Source of the DNA: Ottelia alismoides
Taxonomy: Eukaryota; Streptophyta; Magnoliopsida; Alismatales; Hydrocharitaceae
Reading direction: 5' to 3'
Length of the DNA stretch: 64,000 nt
Assembly (NCBI GenBank): GCA_037367405.1
Contig: JAZKJV010000148.1
Location: forward strand, 1,178,001 to 1,242,000
Shown: positions 11,274 through 23,137 of the stretch, piece after piece
Position numbering within the stretch: the first letter of the stretch is position 1
How the letters are laid out: each line of letters begins with the position of its first letter
Program-made: the position numbers and the translations under genes
Notes under the pieces: model-generated
Databases searched by the model: none
What the model saw: the letters and a program-made list of their open reading frames with translations, nothing else
What the model was told of the DNA's origin: nothing

Positions 11274-12454
11274 TTGCAATATGGCTGTCTTTCGAACTGT
11301 GCGGATTTGAATACAACTACTTGTATACTTACAAGAAGGGTGTCAAGGGAGGTGTGTAAGCAACACTCTAACACATTTAAGAGGCAACGTGGTGCATGGC
11401 GCAAGGTGCACAAAGAGATGAAAAAGAAGATGATCACATATCTTGATGATGCCACCATGAAGAAGAGCCAGAAAGTCACTGATTTTTAGGAGATGAGAGA
11501 GGAAATCGATATCATTGGAGATGTGGGTTCGACAAAGAGATTACGAGTATCCTACTCCTTGGAGCAGAACGCCGCCGTGGAAGAGTTATCACGTCGGATG
11601 AACATAAAAGATGCATTTTCCAATGATTATCGTGGTAGGGTTATCTCATATATATCCAACTAGATATATACATCGACAGATTTGGTAGATTCTGTGTGAC
11701 GCACACTCCATTACTCTTGCATTAAAAGAGATAAACAAAGAGACGAAGGTAAAGAGTGTAATCACAAAGACGAAGAGGCTCACGTTGTTCATCTACTCTT
11801 ACACCAAAACTCAAAGCTTGATGCACAAGTTCATCAACAAGAGGGACGTTGCAAGGCCAGGGCAAACAAGATTTACAACCACTTTTCTCACTCTTGAGAG
11901 CCTTAGTGAGAAGAAAGACAAGCTGAGATTGATGTTTTCCTCAGAAGAATGAACTGCAAATGGTATAAGACCAAGGAGGGAGAAGCAACGAGTTCCATAG
12001 TCTCCAGCCCTACATTCTGGAACCACTGCACATGATGTCCGAGTTTTTACTCCATTATTTTGTTTATTGCGTGTGGTTGATGCAGATCGACATCTATCCA
12101 TGGAGTTAGTCTACAGAAGGTTTGAAGAGGCCAAGCGAGAAATAATTGCATCATTCAATGGTGTGGAGTCGTCTTACAATTTTTTTTGTGGACGTTACCT
12201 CTAAGATCAAAGGAAGAGTCGATACTCTATTGCATCTAGCAGGTTATTATTTGAACACATTCTTCTACATACAATCTCATGGTAATACAGATGTTATGGT
12301 GAGCAGAGATTTTAAGGAGTGTATGGAAAGATTTTATCCAGATTTGGATATACAAGATGCAATTAACAAGGACAAGCTTCCGACATACAGACTTGGTCGT
12401 GGAGATTTTGGCAATATTTTAGTTGTGAGACAAATGATGACAAATGATGGCAAT
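11274..12454 (+). pseudogene. hAT-family transposase gene (DUF659 / dimerisation type), 5' part
   Basis: Three blocks match plant hAT proteins of the BED/DUF659 class. The basic stretch after the BED finger (about 11339-11489) is followed by stops. A DUF659-end block reads GQTRFTTTFLTLESL (about 11855-11900). The pre-dimerisation block reads LHLAGYYLNTFFY and ERFYPDLDIQDAINK (12230-12380). Most of DUF659 is missing between 11640 and 11760, and stops and frameshifts are frequent. It is cut at 12454 by a Gypsy-type element and resumes at 17321. Its function would have been DNA transposition or, if domesticated, regulation; it is now broken. Confidence 0.8.
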
Positions 12455-13650
12455 TGTCATAGGGTCAAAATCCCGCTATCGATTTCGACTAATCCTGTGC
12501 GGCGTTAGCTAACCCGTAGCTAACCAGCCTTCCCGAGTAGAACGGTCATGGACGCGCTCCAACTCTTCTTGCTACTCCTGCTTGCTAACGCACCGACGCT
12601 CAGACACATGCAGAAGCTCGATTCTATGGATCGTTCAGGAACACTCTCAAGAACTCGCTCAAGAACGCTCAAGAACACAACCACATGATCACAAAAGCAT
12701 ATGCACAAAGCTCTTCTCTTTATTAGAAGGGGAACTCTCTCTGGAGTGGGTGGACACTCCACACTTGTGTGTTTACAAATGAGCCAACCTCTCCTTTTAT
12801 ACAAGACTCACGGAAACCCAAGGGACACTCATCATTATATTTACAATAATGATACATAAAAACACAAAAGACCCTTTGAGTTCTTCGACAATCCTTCGCG
12901 TTCCTCAACAACTCTTCGTCTGCTCATCTCTTCGACTCCCTTGTTGTCCTTTCGTCTTCCCGCACGGTTGACACCCAGTCAACCGCCTAGTCATCAGCAC
13001 ACTCGCGCTCCAACGCTTGCTGATGTAGCTTTGTCGTAATTCACCGAGTGCCACCGAACACGCGGTCTTGTGCCAAAGGGAACCCGCGACCTCCAGACCC
13101 TCGTTCGGTAAACCATTCCTTAGCGTTCTGCATGCTAAGGGGAAGTCCTCCAGAACATCGCTATCGTGGCCTCCAGACCACTTTCGTACGTGTACTACCG
13201 AGCATACTCGACAATGCTCGTACTCAACACTTGCAACGCTTCATACCTTTGTGTATCGTTACGCATCGGTACCGATACCGTGCGCCTTCGTGCGTATGCC
13301 TATGTGACCGTACCACATTACTCCTCAATGCATACTGCTTCACTGCATACCGTCCTTCTGCGTTCGCGTACGTACCCGCTGCGTGCATCCACCGTCATGT
13401 CTTGCACCGCTGCCTATACTCGCTGCTCACATTGCTACAAGCTTCACGACACTCTACTACCAAGCTAGTGTCTTTTGTGACGCTTCTCCTTTGTAACGTA
13501 CGGTTGAGCCTCCAGGCTCCCGTGGATAACCTCCGTAATACCCACGCATTTTCGGACTCCTCCTGAAGTCCAGCTCCATCGATCATTCTCGAGCATCCAG
13601 CTACCGTGTCTGCACGATCATTCTTGATCACGGAATTTGGGGGTGTGACA
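12455..13650 (-). repeat. 3' LTR (left copy) of Gypsy-type element, 1196 bp
   Basis: On the plus strand it begins TGTCATAGGGTC and ends GGGGTGTGACA. On the plus strand, antisense to the element, it holds an open frame of 172 codons (13048-13566). The other LTR keeps an equally long homologous frame. Confidence 0.92.
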
Positions 13651-14253
13651 AGCCTCCCCCACCTGAAGAATTGGTTGTCCTCAACCGAGCATTCTCTCTT
13701 CAGTTGGCGTCTCGCCATGATCCTCCATCCGTTATGCACCTCCTGATGATGCTCAATTGGGAGGGTGGTGCTGTCTTGCACCACCTTCCTTCATACACCT
13801 TGTCTTCTCACGAGCCACGCCCCTCCATGACTTGGTCTTCAACGTGAAAAGTGGAACTTCCTTGTCAGCTCCCATTTTCGGTGTATCTCTCCTGGATACA
13901 GCAGCTCCATTGCTAGTGTGTGGCAGCTCCAGCTCTACATGTGGAGTACTCACCTCCACGCTCGCTCGTTGACGATCTCTATCGTTCCCTGTGGACGTAC
14001 TCGTATTCTGGGAAATGAGCACCTCCTGCGCTCCGAGCATCTTCGGTATCTTGCCTCCTGCAAGATCATTGGTGGTGTGGTTCGTCACCACTCCACCCTC
14101 ATGGACGTGTAACTTCTTGTCCATGCTGCATCGCCCTCCAGAGCCCTGCTTCGCCTTCTCATGCACGGATGTTCTCCTATCCGAGGCTTTGGTCGTGTGC
14201 CTCCTGCACACACGGTGCTCAGCACGCACCTGCGCACTCTTGTGCGTCCTTAA

Positions 14254-14712
14254 TCAAGCCTTGGCGCCTACAAAGCTTTTTGTTGTGGAGTTCCCTCCCT
14301 CCACCGAATTCGAAACTCCAGCTCGAAGTGTTGTAAGACGTACCTTGCGAATAGCACCAATTGCTCCCAAGCATACCTCACATTCTTCTTCCTCCTCGTT
14401 CGCACGAAGAGAGTTCAACTTCTCCATCTTTGGGCACCCCCGCACCCAATGTGGTCCGTCGCATATGAAGCACCCCTTGCTCTTGGGTTGCTCCCTCTTC
14501 TTGGAATACTCTCGTTCCTCCGTTGGTGGATCATGGGCAACGTCTTTGCCCTTGTCCTTCGACCGCACCTTCTGCTCCCCAACATCCGATCCTTCTGAAG
14601 AACGATCCTCCAAGACGACGATGCGATGGGCATGAGTCCCAATAGTGGACTCAACTTCTGCCATCACTTGCTCCAGTGCTACTACGCGATCGGTAACACC
14701 TACCATCTTCAC
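14254..14712 (-). pseudogene. Gypsy-like gag C-terminal fragment with zinc knuckle
   Basis: The 152-codon frame has a coiled-coil-like acidic N-terminus (ALEQVMAEVESTIG), a Lys-rich linker and the knuckle CFICDGPHWVRGC, the CX2CX3HX4C variant common in plant Gypsy gag proteins. It ends after an Arg-rich tail without protease. This is much shorter than a normal gag-pol. It may still give a packaging function in trans, but that is inference. Confidence 0.75.
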
Positions 14713-14816
14713 TCTACTGATTGAAGATATACTTACACTGACAAGTATCCTTTGCTCCCGTGATCAACTATACCGATTGCCGCTCCTAGTTTTGCCCGCT
14801 TTCTTGGCACCAACCA

Positions 14817-14831
14817 AGCTCTGATACCAAC
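14817..14831 (-). other. Primer-binding site of the Gypsy-type element
   Basis: The complement reads GTTGGTATCAGAGCT directly inside the right LTR. It matches the initiator Met tRNA 3' end and fixes the element's minus orientation. Confidence 0.85.
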
Positions 14832-17320
14832 TGTCACATGGTCAAAATCCCGCTATCGATTTCGACCGATCTTGTGCAGCGTTAGCTAATAACCCGTAGC
14901 TAACCAGTCTTCCCAAGTAGAACGGTCACGGACGCGCTCCAACTCTTCTCGATACTCCTGCTTACTAACGCACCGACGCTCAGACACAAGCAGAAGCTCG
15001 ACTCTATGGATCGTTCAGGAACACTCTCAAGAACTCGCTCAAGAACGCTAAAAAACACAACCACGTGATCACAAAAGCACGGGCACAAAGCTCTTCTCTT
15101 TATTAGAAGGGGAACTCTCTCTGGAGTGGGTGGATACTCTACATTTGTGTGTTTACAAATGAGCCACCACCTCTCCTTTTATACAAGACTCAAGGCAACA
15201 CAAGGAATACTCATTATTATATTTATAATAATGATACATAAAGACAAAAGAGACCCTTCGAGTTCTTCGGCAACCCTTCGCGTTCCTCAGCAACTTTTCG
15301 TCTGCTCGTCTCTTCGACTCCCTTATTGTCATTCGTCTTCCCGCACGGTTGATGTCCAGTCAACCGCCTAGTCATCAGCACCATGGAAGGCCGTATCGAT
15401 ATCGATATCGTTTCATTCCGCCCGGAAATGGATATATTGGGATATATCGACGATATCGGTGGAAATGTCGAAAATGGCGCAAAAAAGCCAATTTTTGCAT
15501 TTTTTTAGAAATTAAGGTCATCCAAGATATTAAAACAACAAATAACGTATAAATAAACACTTCTATCACACATATCGGTCCATTTATAGACCATATATCG
15601 CACATATCGGTATCGCACATATCGGTCATATCGAACATATCAATATTAATATTGATTCTTGACTTATAATTATTGGAAATGGATTTCATTCAAGTTCTTA
15701 TAACATGAAATACTACAAATATACACCTAGAAAATACAAATAGATCATTTACGAGGACTATGATCCTTATAGTGCACATATCGATCATATGGAACATATC
15801 GTTGATATTGTTATTTGTTGACATATTATATATATTGAAAATGGAGTTCATCCAAGTACTTTGATCACTAAATAATTTACAAATGTACTCTTACTCTCTT
15901 AGATAACACATATCGATCATCTATAAACCTTATATCGTATATATGGATACGGTTGTACTGTTAGTTGTTGACCTATATATATTGAAAATGGGGTTTATCC
16001 AAGTTCTTAGATCACTAAATAACTTACAAATATACTCTTAGATCACACATATCAATCATCTATAAAGCTTATATTGCATATATCGATCATTTCGAACATA
16101 TCGATATTAATGTTGATTCGTGACTTATAGATTTTTTTGAAGAATTGATTTATAGATATTGAAAATGGATTTCATTCAAGTTTTACAACATGAAATAACT
16201 TGTAAATATACACCAAGTTGAAGAACCATTCTATGCACCCACCTGTCGCACCATACCCTACCAGTACGGGGGTCTTGCTGCCCAGTCAGCGAGCCTGGGG
16301 GGCTAGGGGGGCCCAGGTTGGCCCCCCCTTGCGGGGGTGCGGGGGCAGCGCCCCCGACCCGGAACAAAATATATATCATATATTGTTTTAATACTAGGTG
16401 TAGCTAGATAGGTAGTGGAATCAAGCTTGCATGAATAATAACATTCATATATAGGGATATAGATGAAATATCGGCGATATCGGTCGATATCTTGTATTTT
16501 TTGTACTGAATCCATTCATTTTTGACTGATATGGGCCGATACGGCGATATATCGCCGATATATTGCCGATATCTCTGTAAAAAGATATACACCCTGATTT
16601 CGATACCTCCAACCTCTCGATACCGATATATCAGCGATATATCGCCGATACGACCTTCCATGATCAGCACACTCGCGCTCCAACGCTTGCTTATGCAGCT
16701 TTGCAATAATTCACCGGGTGCCACCGAACACTCGGTCTTGTGCCAAAGGGAACCCGCGACCTCCAGACCCTCGTGCGGTAAACCCTTCCTTAGCGTTCTG
16801 CATGCTAACGGGAAGTCCTCCAGAACTTCGCTATCGTGGCCTCCATACCACTCTCGTACGTGTACTACCGAGCATGCTCGACAATGCTCGTACTCAGCAA
16901 CTGCAACGCTCCATGCCTTTGTGGATCGCTACGCATCAGTATCGATACCGTACGCCTTCGTACGTATGCCTATGTGACCGTACCGCATTTCTCCTCAATG
17001 CATACTGCTTCACTGCATACCGTCCTTCTGCGTTCGCGTACGTACCCGCTGCGTGCATCCACCGCCATGTCTTGCACTGCTGCCTGTACTCGCTGCTCGC
17101 ACTGCTACAAGCTTCACGACACTCTGCTACCAAGCTAGTCTCCTTTGTGACGCTTCTCCCTTGTAACGTACAGTTGAGCCTCCAGGCTCCCGTAGATAAC
17201 CTCCGTAATACCCACGTATTTTCGGACTCCTCCTGAAGTCCAGCTCCATCGATCATTCTCGAGTATCTAACTATCGTATCTGCACGATCATTCTCGATCA
17301 CGAAATTTGAGGGTGTGACA
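14832..17320 (-). repeat. 5' LTR (right copy), interrupted by a hAT-like insertion
   Basis: The LTR sequence is continuous with the left copy when 15382-16662 and one TSD copy are removed. It contains a second homologous 172-codon plus-strand open frame (16718-17236). Confidence 0.92.
15382..16662. mobile_element. hAT-like non-autonomous element, CGATAT-rich family
   Basis: The ends are inverted: CATGGAAGGCCGTATCG on the left and the complement of CGATACGACCTTCCATG on the right. A perfect 8-bp duplication ATCAGCAC flanks it (15374-15381, 16663-16670). The subterminal 150-250 bases are packed with CGATAT and TATCGG motifs. The centre (16240-16365) holds a GC-rich palindromic core containing GGGGGCAGCGCCCCCGAC. 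No transposase is encoded. 8-bp duplications are typical of the hAT superfamily. Confidence 0.85.
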
Positions 17321-18009
17321 GCAATTATGATTCATGTATTTCAATCATTGTTTTCTATTCATGTCAATCACATTTTTATTTTATTAACTTAACCAATTCT
17401 CTATTCCAATAGCTAATTGGTGGTATAATCATGGAGATGACACGCCTCAATTGAAAGCCATGGCCATCAAGATCTTGAGCTTGACATCTTCATCCTCCGG
17501 ATGTAAGCGTAACTGAAGTACATTTGACTCGGTAATGACTCCACTTCACCCATCCAATTTGATTAGTAATAGCAAAATTTAAAATAGTAATTGGTATAAA
17601 TACAATCTGTATTTTGGTCATCGAATCCACACCAAGAAGAAAAATAGGTTGGAGACAAAGAAGCTGAACGATCTTAACGTATGCTTCAATTCTTCAATTC
17701 TAATCTGCAGGAACGCCGAGTTAACAAAGAAAGAGATCATCTCTCGTCTCTTGATCATGCACACATGATTGAATGGACTGGAGATGCCGATGCTTATGAC
17801 AAGGAGGATATTCGAGGTTCCAGATTGATATGAAGTACTGTAGCACATGTTGATGGTCTCGAAGAGAAGGACGTGACATGAGAACTTCATCTTCAAGCTC
17901 AAATGCCACGCCGATGAATGAGGAGTTACATCTTGAAGATATAGAAGAAGATGATAATAATGAGGATGATGATGATGAGCTGGAATTAGATGATGACATT
18001 GAGGATTAA
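17321..18009 (+). pseudogene. hAT-family transposase gene, 3' exons
   Basis: After the Gypsy insertion the gene resumes within an intron. An AG acceptor at about 17420 precedes NWWYNHGDDTPQLKAMAIK and SLTSSSSGCKRN, the hAT dimerisation domain. The conserved Trp after CKRN is TGA. A further block HTKKKNRLETKKLNDL (about 17625-17675) and a final acidic tail ending in TAA at 18009 complete the C-terminus. The presence of introns says it was a genomic gene or a full transposon, not a processed copy. Confidence 0.8.
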
Positions 18010-18480
18010 CTCACTTTATACTTGTATAATTTTTTAGCATGTTGTATTTGTATTTAAATCATCTGTGCTATGTACCAAATATTTTGTTCTTAACTTGCTT
18101 CATTTTTCTTCTCTTGAATAGCTTTTTAAAGCTCTTAAAAGTATTAAAACTCATAAATATATGAACATAAATGAGAGTGTATGTATTAAAGATTAAGTTA
18201 CATATTTAAAATAATAAAAAAATTAAAATCGACTAATGCCCGACTTAATCTGATTACTCTATCGATTGACGGTCAATCCTTAGTTAGTGTCTCTGTCGAT
18301 TGATTACCGACTGCTGACTTCTGCAACCTTATTCCTAAACAGTGTTCTCAATTAATTCTAGAAAATGAGGGTTGTGTTAGGTAGCTGACAACCAAAGTAA
18401 AACAGTCGGAGACAAATTCCTAAACAGTGTTCTAAATTGAGAACATTGTTCAGGAATTTGCCTCAAGACAATCAGGTCTT
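18010..18480. other. AT-rich spacer downstream of the hAT gene
   Basis: No protein is recognisable. It contains a 20-bp inverted repeat at 18414-18459 and an extra copy of one arm near 18331. Confidence 0.4.
18414..18459. repeat. Inverted repeat (18 of 20 bp paired, 6-nt loop)
   Basis: The left arm AAATTCCTAAACAGTGTTCT pairs with 18440-18459. A partial third copy of the left arm stands at 18331-18350. It could be the end of an old foldback element or of the LINE leader. Confidence 0.7.
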
Positions 18481-18807
18481 TTCAACATGAATTTAAGCAA
18501 ACCTTTGGATTTTGTTGGGTTGTTCCCTACTAGGAATGCATTGCGTCGCCCAAATGCAATGAGAAGTTGGCAAGGGAATGTAGTTCAGAATTTGAAAGGG
18601 TTCGTGCAAGAGGAATGCATACAAGTAAATAAGCTAGTTCAGTTGCATCACCACCCATATGCAATCCAAAATTTGCAAGAATTCTCGTATGACGGACGTA
18701 TGCGAGTAAAGAAGTTCGTCCAAATGAGGTTACAAAAGAAGTTGCGGAAAGGTAATTGGAATATTGATACTTTTAACTGGTAAATCGATGGAGATAATAG
18801 GTACGAT

Positions 18808-19808
18808 CAAGGTTTTAAAAAGCGTGAGGCGTATCAAGACGTTTTCCCAATACTTCCTCGAGGTGTAAGCCTCATTCGTGAAAGAAATTTTTCATAAAAC
18901 ACAATAATTAATCGTAATTGCAATTTTTAAATTATAGAAATTAAATATTTATGATTAAATACATAACTCCATGATATTTCAAGGCTAACATCAATGATTA
19001 AATATTATATAACTCATGTTTTTGGGACTCTATATCTGTAAGGAGCCAAGTAAATATGGATATGCAAGCACAATAATGGGCAACTCTCCGCAAAATTTAA
19101 AGTTTTGAATAAAATTAATTAAATGGACTAGATGTAATACACCATTTTCAAAATTAGGTAAGATATGTGTGTTATTAAATTGAGAAGGATAATAGAGCAA
19201 GCAATGAATCAATGAACATTTTTTACTTTACCATAAGGATTGTGGGATAAAGTACTTGAATATTGCATGTTATGACCATCTTTGTTCATGCATACTTTGA
19301 TGTGTATTAATTTAGTCCCGATTGAATAGAAGAAAAGATGAGACATGTTTACAAAAATATATTTTTCCACAATTTAGGTCAAAGTAGGGAACTTGCATCC
19401 AAACATTTTAATAAAGAAAGTATTTATGCTTGATTCATAGTAAAGAGTAGAGGCATTAGATTTAAGGACTCTAGACTCAATTTTTAGTTCATATTTATTT
19501 ATAAAGAACATGCATAACAAAGTAAAAATAAGCTTAATATGTTAATAAATGCATTTAAGTGAATCGTGAGCTTAAAGAATTGAAAATACTTGTTTACGAA
19601 AGATGAAAAACTCATAATCAAAAAGAAAAGAAAAAATATTGTAGAAAAAACCAACTCATACATGAGGCAGCGCCTCGAGGCACTCCTCATAAGCCTCGAG
19701 TTGCATGCCTCACTGAGGTTGCATGAGGCAATAGGCTCGAAGCGTTTTCCCTTGAAAAATACCTTGAGAAGTATGCCTCAATGCCTTAAGGAGCGTTTTA
19801 AAAACAAT
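18808..19808. mobile_element. hAT-like non-autonomous element in the LINE endonuclease
   Basis: The left end is CAAGGTTTTAAAAAGCG and the right end, read inverted, ATTGTTTTTAAAACGC. A perfect 8-bp duplication GGTACGAT (18800-18807, 19809-19816) flanks it, and removing it restores the LINE reading frame across GTACGATGGAAAG. The subterminal parts repeat GAGGC/GCCTC motifs (for example 19670-19790). No coding capacity is seen. Confidence 0.85.
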
Positions 19809-21390
19809 GGTACGATGGAAAGAAGGAAGTTCCAGATACTGTCTCCAAGAGACAAAATGGGTTGGAAAAAAGTAACGGAGATCAAGAAGACATGCTTTAA
19901 ATTATAGTATTTAGGTAAAGAGAAGGGGAGAAATGGTGTTGGAGTGGTTGGTTGTTCATTAAGATTTAAAGGATAGTATGGTCGAGGTGCAAAGATTTAG
20001 GGATCGGATTATTTTGCTAAAATTGGTGCATGAAAGAAGAAATTCTGAAAATCATTTCATTTTATGAAATGGAAAATGGTTTAGAGAAAAGTCATAACAA
20101 GCCTTTTGGAGGATTTGGATTAGATCATGTAAGGAATCCCACAAAAAGAAATGATTTGTCTAGGTGGAGATCTTAAGGGACATATAAGTAATGATACTTC
20201 ATGATATGCTATGACTTCAGAGATAAAAATGAGAATGCAAAAGTCATTCTGGATTTTGTAACAACTTATGATCTTCTCATAGAAAACACTCTCTTCATGA
20301 AGAGGAAGGAGCATATAATTACTTATAAGAGTGACCAGACTATAACACAAATATATTACTTTGCAATGAGAGGAGATCGATTGTGTTGCAAAGACTACAA
20401 AGTAATCCCAAGAGAGAGCTTGACATCTCAACATCAATTGCTAGTCGTGGATGTACAAATAAAAGGGTTAATAGAAAGGGGTGATTGCCAAGACCATTAG
20501 AACTAAATGGTGGAATCTTCAATTGAAGTAATCAAGCTTCAAGTAGAAAGTTTTAGAAGACATCTTGGGATTTGTAACGAAAGTGTAAACGAAATGTGGA
20601 AGGCATTAGCAACTTGTATCCGAAGGGTACCCAAGGAGATGCTAGGCGAGTTAAGGGAGGAGTTCCAAGGCAAAAAGAAGCTTAATAGTGGAATAAAGAG
20701 GTGCAAGAAAAGCTTGAAACTAAAAGAGCTCGCTTTAAAGTTATGAATAAGGATAGAACAAAGGAAGATGTCACAAACTACAAAATAGTGAAGGAAATAA
20801 AGAAGACTGTAGGTGAAACTAAGTCAAAAGCTTATGAAGTTTTCACAAAAATCCTGACTATAGAGGACCAGAAGGATATATTCATAACAACCGAAGCAAG
20901 AGAAAGAAAGACCAAAGATCTTTCCCAAGTGAGATGCATTACGGATGAGGAAGGACGCGTGCTACTCACTCGAAAGGACATAGAGACTAGATAATATCAG
21001 TATTTCCATTAGATTTTCATTAGGAATGGAATAAAAATATCACTTCATGAGATCTAACTAGTAGTGAAAACTACATAAATCGTGCAAGTTATAAATGAAT
21101 ACAAAGGAAGTAGAAGAGGTTTTAAAGGTTATGAAACATGAGAACGGTTAGGACCTGATGACATTCCTATAGAAGTATAGAGAGTTCTAGGTGAACACGG
21201 TTTGACTTGATTCATAAATTTATTCGATGTTATTTGGTGAAACAAGAAAATGCTTGAAGAATGGAGGGGAAGCATCATGGGGCATCTTTATAAGAATAAA
21301 GAAGACATTCAAAATTATTCGAATTACAGAGGTATCAAACTAATGAGTCGTACTCTGAAAAAAGAATATGAGATGGAAAGAAAGTTGAGG

Positions 21391-21975
21391 CAAGTTTCGA
21401 AAGTAACTGAAAATCAATTCAGATTCCCGTCATGTCACTCAACTATTAAAGCTATCCACTTGTTGAAGAGAATGGAGATTTATCCAGCCAAAAAGAACAT
21501 CCATACAATTTTTATTAATTTGGAGAATGCTTATAATTAAGTTCAATGAGAGATTTTATGGAGAGTTTTCAAGAAGAGACAAATACATGTCTATACATTA
21601 ACCTTATAAAGGATACATAGGATGTGGCTTCATATTGTGTAAGGATCTAGTTTGGGAAAACTGTCTATTTTACCATCAACGTGCAAGTTTCCAAAATAAC
21701 TGAAAACCAATTCGGATTCATGCAAGGTTGCTCAACTATTAAAGTTATCCACTTATTGAGGAGAATAATAGACATTTATACAACTAAAAAGAACATCCAT
21801 ATGATTTTCACTGATTTGGAGAAGGCATATGATCAAGTCCGACGAGAGATTATTGCAGAGTTTTAAAGAAGAGACAAGTACATGTCATATACAATAACCA
21901 TATAAAGGATACATATGATGAAGCTTCATCTTGTGTAAGGATCCAGTCTAGGAAAAGTGACTATTTTGAAACCAG
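21391..21975 (+). repeat. Tandem duplication of about 293 bp inside the LINE RT
   Basis: The block starting CAAGTTTC at 21391 is repeated from 21684. Both encode the RT region QVSK[VI]TENQF to AYD/AYN and share the downstream non-coding-looking part. They differ at many positions, so the duplication is old. Confidence 0.85.
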
Positions 21976-22839
21976 CATCGGTTTGCATCAACGTTCGGCT
22001 TTAAATTCATTTCTTTACTTTAATTATGGACAAATTGACTAGTACCATTCAGGATGAGATATCTTATTATGTGTTCGCCGATGATATTGTTTTAATTGAT
22101 AAGACTAGAAACGGAACAAATAAGAAGCTTGAGTTTGGAGACATGCCTTATAAACTAAAAGATTTCGTATAAGTAAATCTAAGACTGAATATATGGAGTG
22201 CATATTTGATGGAAACAATTGTAAAGGGATCAGGTTGAAGATTGAAGACGACAACATTCTAAAGAAAGATTCTTTTAGGTACTTTGGATCTACTTTGCAA
22301 CATGATGGGAAATCGACGGAAATGTTATTTACAGAATAAATGCAGATTGGCTAAAGTGGAGAGGAGCCTCTTTTGTTCTGTTGTGAGAAGAAAATTCCTT
22401 CGAAAAACAAAGGAAAGTATTACAAAGAAACCATGATAATGTTATGCCCTATGGATATGAGTATTGGTTTGTGAACCATAGAAATGTGCAGAAAATGACA
22501 TTAGCAGAAACGAAAATGCTAAGGTGGATGTCTAGCCATACATGAAAAATTCAGATTCCAAATGAAGAGATCAGACGAAAAGTTGGTATATCTTTGATAG
22601 AACATAAGATGGGAAAAAACTACTTGAGATGGATTGACCATTTGCGAAGAAGGTCGATTGATGTACCAACTAGAAGGTGTGAGAAGAGGGATGTTGAGTC
22701 GGCTAAGAGAGGGCGAGGAAGGCCGAATAAGTGTTGGAATGAGACTATCCCAAAGGATCTTAGTTATTTGAATCTAAACCCGAGAATGTCTCAAGATAGA
22801 TCTGAATGGAAGCAAAAAATCCATGTAGTCGATCCTATT

Positions 22840-22996
22840 TGTTGAGATATTAGTTATCTTTTATCCTTTTCTATGTATTCTCTTTTCTTTTTGTCTACAC
22901 TATGTAATTTGCCCAACATGTTTATCCTTAATACTAGAGAACCCTAGGGCGTCATGAATAGACAACACATCGCATTCTCTCATCTCTCTTTCCACA
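22840..22996 (+). repeat. 5' LTR of decayed Copia element
   Basis: TGTTGAGATATTAG...CTTTCCACA, followed by a mutated PBS. It aligns along its length with 30427-30585. Confidence 0.85.
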
Positions 22997-23137
22997 TGGT
23001 ACCAAACAACGATCATAGACCAGAGCTTATACCTAAAACCCATCATCGCCACCAGCCCGCATCCTCCTCGAGCCTTGTGCAAACCAATCTTCATCGTCTA
23101 TGGGTCCTGCACGAGGCCTCGATGGGTTCCCCATACA

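Larger units (their letters stand above)
12455..17320 (-). mobile_element. Non-autonomous Gypsy-type LTR element (gag remnant only)
   Basis: Two LTRs bracket an internal region of only about 1.2 kb. Read on the minus strand, the right LTR is 5' and starts TGTCACACCCTC. The PBS is TTGGTATCAGAGC (complement of 14817-14830) and the PPT is GGTGGGGGAGGC (complement of 13652-13663). The flanking 5-bp duplication is GCAAT (12450-12454 and 17321-17325). The only coding trace is a gag with a zinc knuckle; there is no protease, RT or integrase. It interrupts the hAT gene and is itself interrupted at 15382. Confidence 0.93.
18487..22839 (+). pseudogene. RTE LINE endonuclease / reverse transcriptase, many lesions
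   Basis: A first open stretch (18487-18783) has no domain I know and may be the region upstream of the endonuclease. The endonuclease remnant shows DFVTTYDLLIENTLF, the family's motif before DFxLxRR, and CKDYKVIPRESLTSQHQLLV (about 20238-20450). RT shows IYKNKGD-like LYKNKEDIQNYSNYRGIKLM (21290-21345) and DLEKAYDQVRREI (21816-21855). The C-terminal block has LRWIDHLRRRSIDVPTRR and RGRGRPNKCW. Stops and frameshifts separate all blocks, and part of RT is duplicated in tandem. Confidence 0.8.

Noticed and set aside
13166..13468. Secreted or membrane protein gene in the Gypsy LTR
   Set aside because: It overlaps two other frames inside an LTR; noted as a finding but not called a gene.
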